From NCBI GenBank assembly GCA_016928125.1, contig JAFGLK010000549.1, positions 1 to 10,483 of the forward strand: a stretch of DNA of 10,483 nt, in the 5' to 3' direction. This document shows positions 1-6,367 of this stretch, one piece after another. Within the stretch, counting starts at the first letter, position 1. The number at the start of each line of letters is the position of its first letter. The DNA is from Anaerolineae bacterium (lineage in GTDB: Bacteria > Chloroflexota > Anaerolineae > UBA1429). The notes beneath the pieces are model-generated. The model did not search any database. It saw only the letters and a list, made by a program, of their open reading frames with translations, and had not been told where the DNA came from. A program made the position numbers and the translations under genes.

Positions 1-46
1 GGATGAGCATGTAACAGCCAACCCAGTTGGCAGGCTAATAAGACCA

Positions 47-52
47 TATACT
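47..52 (+). promoter_or_regulatory. possible -10 element of the export operon
   Basis: TATACT lies just ahead of the first gene of the operon. It matches the TATAAT consensus at five of six positions. The best upstream TTGGCA (27-32) is only 14 bases away, which is too close for a good -35 box, and the 17-base position holds CAGTTG, a poor match. If this element is used, transcription would begin near base 59. That is downstream of the ATG at 56 and upstream of the ATGs at 71 and 74, so it would favour the later starts. The call is weak because only 55 bases of upstream sequence are visible. Confidence 0.28.
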
Positions 53-61
53 ACGATGCAG

Positions 62-65
62 GGAG
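62..65 (+). promoter_or_regulatory. ribosome binding site deciding the adaptor start
   Basis: GGAG sits 5 bases before the ATG at 71 and 8 bases before the ATG at 74. The in-frame ATG at 56 has no purine-rich site ahead of it. The real start is therefore 71 or 74, and the five residues encoded from 56 are probably not translated. Confidence 0.6.
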
Positions 66-70
66 AACAG

Positions 71-1558
71 ATGATGTCAAGATTGCGGTCTCTGTTGCTT
101 TTGCTGGTCATGACGATGACGGTCGTTGTGGCAGGCTGTAGCTCGACCACAGTTTCTGGCGGAAGCCAGCCCACACCGACACCCATTCCGCCGCCGCCTG
201 TGCCTGAGAAGCCCACCTACACGGTGCGGAGAGGCGAGGTGGTGGATAGCTTGTCGTTTACAGGGCGTGTAGCTCCCGTGGTCGAAGAGGAGCTCTTTTT
301 CCGCGAGAACGGGCGCGTGAAAAAGGTCTACGTCGAGCGCGACGACATGGTCGAGGCAGGCACGTTGCTGGCTGAGCTCGAAAATGACGACCTGATGCGC
401 CAGCTGGCCCAAGCTCAGATCGAGCTGGAAGCCGCGGAACTCAATCTCAGCCTCTCAGAAGAAGACCGGCAATACGAGATCGACAAGGCGCAGATCAACC
501 TCAATGTCAAGGATATGCAGTTCGCCAAGGCCGAGGCTGGGCTGAACTCGCTTGAGCTCGATGTCGAGGTCGCGCGCATCAACCTGGCGCAGGCGCTCGA
601 AGGCCCCTCGCCTGAGGAGATCGAGATCGCTGAACGCAGGGTGGAACAGGCCAAGAATTCCCTTTGGGCCACCCAGTTGCGGCGCGATGACGTATGTGGC
701 CGTGACAAGGGGCTCGACTGCGACAGCGCCCAGGCTAACGTGCAGCGCTCCGAGGAAGATGTGCGCATCGCTCAGATCAACCTGGAGGAGCTCAAGAAGG
801 GGCCCGATGCTGAGAACATTGCCTTGCAGCGGATCAAACTGGCCCAGGCGGAGCAGAGGCTGGCTCAGGCCAAGATGGATCTGGACATCCTCAATGAACA
901 ATCCAAGTTGACCTCGATGGAGATGGCAAAGCTGACCCAGGAGGCCGATCCGCAGCTGACCAAAGCGGTGCAGCGGAGTAGGCTGTCGGTGGAGCGTCTG
1001 GAAGCGCAGTTGGCCGACACGATCGTGGCAAGCCCCATCGAAGGCAAAGTGACCTCCGTGTCGGCCTACGATGGGCGTGAGATTCAGGCCTTCCGGCCCG
1101 TCTTTGTCGTGGCGGATGAGGCGGAGTTGGAAGTGACCGCCGAGCCCATGAGCAGCCAGTTGCAGCGACTGGCCGAAGGCATGCAGGCCGCCGTGATCCT
1201 CTCGGCCTATCCTGGCAAGGAGCTATCTGCGCAGATCATTCAGTTGCCCTATCCCTACGGGCGTGGTGGTGGGGCGAACATTGAGGAAGCCGACAAATTG
1301 ACCCATATCTCGTTCGATCCCGAGGATCTGGATATCGGCCCGGGCGACTTGGTCAAGGTGATCGTGGTGCTCGAGGAGAAACCGGATGCCCTGTGGCTGC
1401 CCCCGGCTGCCATCCGCACCTTTGCGGGACGCAAATTCGTGGTGGTAGAGGAAGAGGGGCGCCAACGCCGTGTGGACATCACGGTGGGCATCGAGAGCGC
1501 CGAACGTGTGGAGATCACGGAAGGCCTGGAAGAGGGCGAAGTGGTCGTTGGGCAGTAG
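71..1558 (+). CDS. HlyD/MacA-like membrane-fusion (periplasmic adaptor) lipoprotein
   Basis: This is the adaptor subunit of an ABC export system. It should sit outside the cytoplasmic membrane, held by a lipid anchor, and link the permease to the cell exterior. Of 495 residues, 1-23 form a lipoprotein signal: a Leu-rich core and a lipobox VAGC with the lipidated Cys at 23. A Thr/Pro-rich linker follows (about 24-48). The first half of a lipoyl-like domain lies near 75-104, a long Ala/Leu/Glu/Gln coiled-coil hairpin at about 105-315, the second lipoyl half near 316-345 (ASPIEGKV), then beta-barrel and membrane-proximal regions to the end. The coiled coil is longer than in E. coli MacA. It carries two similar GP-x(2)-E-x-I segments (178 and 244) flanking a Cys-x7-Cys loop (209-217). 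The start at 71 (or 74) is chosen by the GGAG site. The permease gene follows 15 bases later. The adaptor family is clear; the substrate is not predictable. Confidence 0.88.
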   Translation: MMSRLRSLLLLLVMTMTVVVAGCSSTTVSGGSQPTPTPIPPPPVPEKPTYTVRRGEVVDSLSFTGRVAPVVEEELFFRENGRVKKVYVERDDMVEAGTLLAELENDDLMRQLAQAQIELEAAELNLSLSEEDRQYEIDKAQINLNVKDMQFAKAEAGLNSLELDVEVARINLAQALEGPSPEEIEIAERRVEQAKNSLWATQLRRDDVCGRDKGLDCDSAQANVQRSEEDVRIAQINLEELKKGPDAENIALQRIKLAQAEQRLAQAKMDLDILNEQSKLTSMEMAKLTQEADPQLTKAVQRSRLSVERLEAQLADTIVASPIEGKVTSVSAYDGREIQAFRPVFVVADEAELEVTAEPMSSQLQRLAEGMQAAVILSAYPGKELSAQIIQLPYPYGRGGGANIEEADKLTHISFDPEDLDIGPGDLVKVIVVLEEKPDALWLPPAAIRTFAGRKFVVVEEEGRQRRVDITVGIESAERVEITEGLEEGEVVVGQ

Positions 1559-1573
1559 CGGGGAGTCTTCTTC

Positions 1574-4480
1574 ATGAACTTTCTCTCTATTGTGCTCGTC
1601 GCGTTCAAACGCCTTTGGACCAACAAGGGGCTGACGCTCTGCGCGATCCTGGGTCTGATCACGGCCGTGGCGCTCATTACCAGCATCCCCTTGTACACGG
1701 ACGCCGCAAACTTTAAGGTCTTGAAGGAGCAGCTTTCCACCGACGAGGCCGACTCGACCCGTGTGCGTCCGCCGTTTGCCTTCATGTACCGCTATATCGG
1801 AGCCTGGCATGGCCCGGTCGAGATCGAAGATTTCGCTGTTGTCAATGAATACGTGACCGGTTCCGTGCCGGGCATCGTGGGCCTGCCCTTGGAGACCTAT
1901 GCGCGGTACATCAAGACCGACAACTTTTCCATGTTTCCTGCCTCCGAGGCGGCCTATATCGGCATCCGCCAGCCCCTGGGCTGGGTGAACATCGGCGTCG
2001 TAGACGGCATCCAGGAACATGTGACGATTGCGGAGGGCAGCTTCCCGCAGGTCACGTCTGCTGATGCGGAGCTGGTTGACGTATTGGTGAGCCAACAACT
2101 TGCGGATGAAACGGGTCTGCAGGTTGGCGAGCAATATGTCATCTTCCAGCGGGCGGCCACCACTGCCGCGGATGCTGACGCTGCAACCACCGAGGCGCGT
2201 CCCAATCAGTTCGTGGTCCAGATTTCGGGTATCTGGGCGCCTACCGATCCAAACGATACCTACTGGTTCTACAATCCCAAGTCGCTCAGCAACTCGCTGA
2301 TTGTGCCTGAGGAGACCTTCACGGCGCGCGTTGCGCCCGCCATGCAAGATGAGATCTATGCCGCCATCTGGTACCTGATCTTTAACGGCGACCTGGTGCG
2401 CACCGACGATGTCCCTGGCCTCGTGGGGCGGATCAACTACGCCAACACGCGGGTGGGCACGTTGCTCGCCAACACGGTTCTGGATATCTCGCCGCTCGAG
2501 GCGCTGCAGGATTACCGCTGGAAGACTTTTGTCATGACGATCATCCTGTACGTCTTTTCGATCCCCATCCTTGGTCTGGTGCTCTACTTTATCGGTATGA
2601 TCTCAGGCCTGGTGGTGGAGCGTCAGCGGGGCGAGATCGCCATTCTCAAGAGCCGTGGAACGGGCGACTTTCAGGTGATTGGCATCTATGCCCTTGAGGG
2701 CGTCATGACCGGCATCGTGGGCCTGGTGGCGGGGGTGTTGCTGGGCAAGCAATTGGCGCTTGTCATGGGCAACACGGTGTCGTTCCTGAGTTTTGGCGAA
2801 CGGCAGCCCCTGCCCGTGCTCATCACGCCGCGCGCGGTTCGCATGGGCTTGCTAGGCGTGGCAGTCGCCCTTCTCGCAAGCTTGATGCCCGCCATGCGCG
2901 CTGCCCGGTTGACGATTGTGACCTACAAGCGCGAGCGCGCGCGCGCCATGGAAAAGCCTCTGTGGCAACGTTTCTTCCTCGACTTTTTGCTGCTGATTCC
3001 CGCAGGCTATGGCTACTATATCCTCGAGAATCGCGGGACCATCAACTTCATGGGGGACACAGCCGGCGGGGATCCCTTTTCCGATCCGCTGCTCTTTCTC
3101 GTGCCGGCCCTGACGATCATTGCAGTCTCGCTTGTGGCCGTGCGCTTCTTCCCCTTGTTGATGGAGTTCCTGGCCTGGGCCGGCGGTCTGGTGGTCAAGT
3201 CGGTATCGGTGGTTCTGGGCCTGCGTCAGCTCGCGCGGGTGCCGGCCCAGTATACGAGTTCGCTGTTGCTGCTGATCTTGACGCTTAGCCTGGCGACCTT
3301 CACGGCCTCCATGGCGCGTACGCTGGATCAGAGCCTGAGCGATCGCATGTACTATCGTTACGGCGGCGACTATTTTCTGTCGGAGGCTGGCGAGAATCCA
3401 GAAGCCGAAGGCTCTGGCGGAGGCGAGGCGGCCGCCAGCGAGACCGCAGCCGAGGAGTACGGGGGCTGGGTCTTCGTGCCCGTCTCCGAGCACCTCCAGG
3501 TGCCGGGCATTCGCGCGGCCACGCGCGTTGGCTCTTATCCGGCCACGGCTACCATCGGCAAATCGACGGCCACCGGGCGTTTCTATGGCATCGATCGCCT
3601 CGAGTTCCCAAATGTGGCCTTTTTCCGGCCCGACTTTGCCTACAGTCAGTTGGGTGGGCTGATGAACCGCCTGGCCTTGGACAACTCGGCCCTCTTGGTG
3701 AGCCCCAATTTCCTGTACGACTATTCGCTTAACGTGGGTGACCGCGTCGAGCTATCGGTCTCGGTCTGGGGCGAGCGCAAAGTGATCGAATTCATCGTCG
3801 CCGATCTGATCAAGTACTTTCCCACATACTATCCTGAGGAAGACGATAGCGAGTACCTCTTTGTCGGCAACCTCGAGTACGTCTTTGAGCAGATGGGCGG
3901 CGTGTTTCCGTACGATGTGTGGATCCGCACCGATCCGGATATCGATCCCAAAGAGGTTCAATCCCAGCTGCTCGACTATGACATCCGGGTGATTGCGATG
4001 CGCGGGAGCCGAGAGGCGATCGAGGCCGAGCAGGCCCGGCCCGAGCGTACGGGCGTCTTTGGCATCCTCTCGGTCGGCTTTGTGGCGGCGGCGGTCCTGA
4101 CGCTGCTGGGCTTTTTGCTGCACGCCTTTATCTCCTTCAGGCGTCGCTATATCGAGTTTGGCGTGTTGCGGGCTATCGGTCTGTCTGTGGGGCAGATGAT
4201 CGTGTTCCTGGGCTTTGAGCAGCTCCTGCTGATTGCGACCGGCATCACCGCGGGCACGGCCTTGGGCGTTTGGGTGAGCGATTTGTTCATCCCCTTCCTT
4301 CAGGTGGGTTCGGCCAGATTCATCGATATCCCGCCGTTCGTGGTTCTGATTGCGTGGGCTGACATCCTCAAGATCTATGCGGTGTTCGCAGTCATGCTGA
4401 TCGGCTCCGTGGCCAGCATGATCTGGTTCCTGCTGCATCTCAAGATTTTTGAGGCGGTCAAGCTTGGAGAGGCGGTGTAG
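1574..4480 (+). CDS. ABC transporter permease with two FtsX-like domains
   Basis: This is the membrane subunit of the exporter, in the MacB/LolCE/FtsX (type VII ABC) class. It has 968 residues. I count about ten hydrophobic segments: near 18-40, then 319-344, 376-400, 424-441, 467-486, 505-527, 562-582, and finally 832-855, 878-905 and 930-958. A large extracytoplasmic domain lies between segments 1 and 2, and another between segments 7 and 8. Each half carries the FtsX signature of a short charged cytoplasmic loop before a Gly-rich helix: GEIAILKSRGTG near 354 and EFGVLRAIGLSVGQ near 864. One chain therefore holds two permease modules, roughly twice the length of LolC or LolE, and it has no fused ATPase, unlike MacB. 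The second outer domain contains a Gly/Glu/Ala-rich low-complexity stretch (about 604-632). The ATG has a GGGAG site 8 bases upstream. The stop is separated by one base from the ATPase start, which suggests translational coupling. Confidence 0.9.
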   Translation: MNFLSIVLVAFKRLWTNKGLTLCAILGLITAVALITSIPLYTDAANFKVLKEQLSTDEADSTRVRPPFAFMYRYIGAWHGPVEIEDFAVVNEYVTGSVPGIVGLPLETYARYIKTDNFSMFPASEAAYIGIRQPLGWVNIGVVDGIQEHVTIAEGSFPQVTSADAELVDVLVSQQLADETGLQVGEQYVIFQRAATTAADADAATTEARPNQFVVQISGIWAPTDPNDTYWFYNPKSLSNSLIVPEETFTARVAPAMQDEIYAAIWYLIFNGDLVRTDDVPGLVGRINYANTRVGTLLANTVLDISPLEALQDYRWKTFVMTIILYVFSIPILGLVLYFIGMISGLVVERQRGEIAILKSRGTGDFQVIGIYALEGVMTGIVGLVAGVLLGKQLALVMGNTVSFLSFGERQPLPVLITPRAVRMGLLGVAVALLASLMPAMRAARLTIVTYKRERARAMEKPLWQRFFLDFLLLIPAGYGYYILENRGTINFMGDTAGGDPFSDPLLFLVPALTIIAVSLVAVRFFPLLMEFLAWAGGLVVKSVSVVLGLRQLARVPAQYTSSLLLLILTLSLATFTASMARTLDQSLSDRMYYRYGGDYFLSEAGENPEAEGSGGGEAAASETAAEEYGGWVFVPVSEHLQVPGIRAATRVGSYPATATIGKSTATGRFYGIDRLEFPNVAFFRPDFAYSQLGGLMNRLALDNSALLVSPNFLYDYSLNVGDRVELSVSVWGERKVIEFIVADLIKYFPTYYPEEDDSEYLFVGNLEYVFEQMGGVFPYDVWIRTDPDIDPKEVQSQLLDYDIRVIAMRGSREAIEAEQARPERTGVFGILSVGFVAAAVLTLLGFLLHAFISFRRRYIEFGVLRAIGLSVGQMIVFLGFEQLLLIATGITAGTALGVWVSDLFIPFLQVGSARFIDIPPFVVLIAWADILKIYAVFAVMLIGSVASMIWFLLHLKIFEAVKLGEAV
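4466..4472 (+). promoter_or_regulatory. ribosome binding site of the first ATPase
   Basis: GGAGAGG lies inside the last codons of the permease gene and ends 9 bases before the ATG at 4482. It selects that ATG over the in-frame TTG at 4449, which lies deep inside the permease gene and has no such site. Confidence 0.65.
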
Positions 4481-4481
4481 C

Positions 4482-5546
4482 ATGGCAACCAATGGTCCCA
4501 TGATCCTTTGCGATAGCCTGGTCAAGATCTACAAGGTGCAGGACCTTGAGGTCGTGGCCCTACAGGGCCTGGATCTGATGGTTGACCGGGGCGAGTTCAT
4601 GGCCATTATCGGCCCCAGCGGTAGCGGCAAATCGAGCTTGATGAACATCCTTGGGGGGCTGGACCGTCCCTCTGCCGGCAAGACCATTGTAGATGGGCAA
4701 GACCTGCTCAAGCTCTCCTCCTTTGCTCTGACCCGCTATCGACGGCAGAAGGTGGGTTTTGTGTGGCAGCAACCAGCGCGAAACCTGATCCCTTACCTGG
4801 ATGTGTCAGGCAACGTGGAACTGCCGATGATCGTCGCGGGGATGCCCTTTGGAGAGCGCAAGGCCTGGATGCGTGAGCTCCTTGATGCTGTAGGGCTATG
4901 GGAACGTCGTCATCATACCCTCAGGCAGCTCTCGGGCGGCGAGCAGCAGAGAACGGCCATTGGCGTTTCCTTGGCGAACAAGCCCGTGCTCTTGCTGGCG
5001 GACGAGCCCACCGGCGAGGTGGACACAGCCACGGCCCAGACCATCATGGACACGCTCCGGCATCTGAACGAGTCGTACAACCTGACCATCGTGATGGTGA
5101 CGCATGATCCACGGGTCTCTGATCAGGTGGACCGCGTGGTGACCATTCGCGACGGCAAGACCAGTAGCGAGCGCGTGCGTCGCCTGCGCGCCGCTGAAAT
5201 GGGCGAGGATGGGGACGACGGCGGTGGCGATATCGGGGCCGTGGAGGAAGTCCAAGAGGCCTATCACGAGTACGTGGTGCTTGACTATGCTGGGCGCCTG
5301 CAGATACCGCGCGAGTATCTGGAAGCGATGGGGATCTCTGACCGTGCCCAAGTAGATCTCACAGAAGAGGGCATTCTGATCCGCCCGGCCGTCGGCCTGG
5401 ATAGCTCGACCGCTCAGGCGGCGCGCGTGTCCGAGGTAGCGGAGACTTGGGGGCCGCAGAGGCGTCCCAAGGACTGGAAGCTGCGTCTCTCTGACGCAAC
5501 GCGTGGTCTCAGGGGTCTCGTCAATCCAAAGCGGAATCGGCGCTAG
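4482..5546 (+). CDS. ABC transporter ATPase with C-terminal SpoVT/AbrB-like domain
   Basis: This is a cytoplasmic ATPase subunit of the MacB/LolD family, 354 residues from the ATG at 4482. Residues 1-230 hold a complete nucleotide-binding domain: Walker A GPSGSGKSS (44-52, Lys50), Q-loop WQQ (95-97), signature LSGGEQQR (150-157), Walker B LLLADEP (170-176, catalytic Glu175), D-loop Asp181 and switch His208. It should be catalytically competent. LolD-type ATPases usually end near residue 230, but this one continues for about 120 residues. An acidic, Gly-rich linker comes first (about 238-258), then a segment at 264-303 that reads like a SpoVT/AbrB swapped-hairpin domain (YVVLDYAGRLQIPREYLEAM, then GIS-x(3)-QVDL and GILIRPA), then a basic tail (325-354). 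The extension may bind DNA, dimerise the subunit or regulate transport; none of these is shown. The gene follows the permease by one base and precedes a second ATPase by 24 bases. Confidence 0.9.
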   Translation: MATNGPMILCDSLVKIYKVQDLEVVALQGLDLMVDRGEFMAIIGPSGSGKSSLMNILGGLDRPSAGKTIVDGQDLLKLSSFALTRYRRQKVGFVWQQPARNLIPYLDVSGNVELPMIVAGMPFGERKAWMRELLDAVGLWERRHHTLRQLSGGEQQRTAIGVSLANKPVLLLADEPTGEVDTATAQTIMDTLRHLNESYNLTIVMVTHDPRVSDQVDRVVTIRDGKTSSERVRRLRAAEMGEDGDDGGGDIGAVEEVQEAYHEYVVLDYAGRLQIPREYLEAMGISDRAQVDLTEEGILIRPAVGLDSSTAQAARVSEVAETWGPQRRPKDWKLRLSDATRGLRGLVNPKRNRR

Positions 5547-5570
5547 CACTTGCGGGGGTAGTTAGAAGCT

Positions 5571-6269
5571 GTGGCAACCAAGTTTCAAGAGACCGTTGTG
5601 CAGAGCAGTGGCATTACCCGCGTGTACAAGGTCGACCAGATCGAAGTGCACGCCCTGCGCGGGGTCAACTTTCGGGTCAAGTCGGGCGAATACGTGGCCT
5701 TGATGGGCCGATCGGGCTCGGGCAAGACCACGCTCATGAACATCATCGGGGGGCTGGATCATCCCACCTCGGGGCACGTGATCCTGTTTGGCGAGGATAT
5801 CTCTCAGCTCTCCGATCGCAAACTGACCGAGCTGCGCCGGCGCGAGATCGGCTTTGTCTTCCAATCTTTTGCCTTGATGCCGACCATGTCCGCCTTTGAG
5901 AACGTCGAGCTACCGATGCGCATGGTCGGCGCCGGGCGGCGCGAACGGCGCCAGCGGGTGATGGAGTGCCTGGAGTTGGTGGGCCTCACTCGCTGGGCGC
6001 GACACCGCCCGCAGGAGATGTCGGGCGGCCAGCAGCAACGCGTGGCCATCGCCAGGGCTCTGGTGAACCGCCCCGGATTGATCCTGGCCGACGAGCCCAC
6101 GGGCGAGCTCGATAGTGTGACCGGCCGCTCGATCTTTGAGCTGTTTCAGAACATCTCCAAGGAAGAGGGGGTGACGGTCATCTCGACCTCGCATGATCCC
6201 TCGGTGCAGGAGTTCGTCGACTATACCTTTCGCATGGCGGACGGGCGCGTGCTCAACGAACGCGAGTAG
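5571..6269 (+). CDS. ABC transporter ATPase, MacB/LolD family
   Basis: This is the second cytoplasmic ATPase of the operon, 232 residues, the usual length for a LolD-type subunit. All catalytic motifs are present: Walker [11 protein letters not shown] (46-55, Lys52), Q-loop Gln98, signature MSGGQQQR (150-157), Walker B ILADEP (171-176, Glu175), Asp181 and switch His208. It aligns with the upstream ATPase almost residue for residue in the core, including the MAT start and the NVELPM segment. The two therefore look like diverged duplicates, but this copy lacks the C-terminal extension. It is likely to pair with the first ATPase under the single double-FtsX permease. The start is a GTG with only a weak purine stretch upstream (TAGAAG at 5563-5568, and a G run 12 bases away), so its translation may depend on the upstream gene. 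It is the last gene before the terminator at 6297. Confidence 0.9.
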   Translation: MATKFQETVVQSSGITRVYKVDQIEVHALRGVNFRVKSGEYVALMGRSGSGKTTLMNIIGGLDHPTSGHVILFGEDISQLSDRKLTELRRREIGFVFQSFALMPTMSAFENVELPMRMVGAGRRERRQRVMECLELVGLTRWARHRPQEMSGGQQQRVAIARALVNRPGLILADEPTGELDSVTGRSIFELFQNISKEEGVTVISTSHDPSVQEFVDYTFRMADGRVLNERE

Positions 6270-6296
6270 CTCTCGTCTGGTACTGCATGGAACGAG

Positions 6297-6325
6297 AACG
6301 GGCACCCATGGTGGGTGCCCGTTTT
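6297..6325 (+). terminator. rho-independent terminator of the export operon
   Basis: A perfect 12-base-pair hairpin has arms 6297-6308 and 6312-6323 (core CGGGCACCCA) and the three-base loop TGG. Four T residues (6322-6325) close it, the first two of them within the arm. It lies 28 bases after the last ATPase stop and about 43 bases before the convergent ileS stop. On the opposite strand the stem is the same but the following bases are only moderately T-rich, so it may also end ileS transcription, less efficiently. Confidence 0.85.
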
Positions 6326-6367
6326 GGTCTCTGGGGTTGGCAGGCTGGCCTGTCGTGAGCCCAGGCC

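Noticed and set aside
18..30. CCAAC-CCA-GTTGG inverted repeat near the left edge
   Set aside because: Five pairs with a three-base loop and no T tract are too little to call a terminator or operator.
56..58. upstream ATG of the adaptor gene
   Set aside because: It has no ribosome binding site, and the signal peptide is complete from the ATG at 71 or 74, which have GGAG at good spacing.
1223..2347. 374-codon open frame on the minus strand
   Set aside because: It straddles the adaptor and permease genes in antisense. Its His/Arg/Asp-rich composition is typical of a shadow frame and no family is recognisable.
4449..4451. TTG start extending the first ATPase by 11 codons
   Set aside because: It overlaps the end of the permease gene and lacks a ribosome site; the added residues are not part of the ATPase fold, and the ATG at 4482 has GGAGAGG.
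5271..5390. a separate AbrB-type antitoxin gene
   Set aside because: The segment is in the same uninterrupted frame as the ATPase, with no internal start or ribosome site supporting a separate product and no toxin gene nearby.
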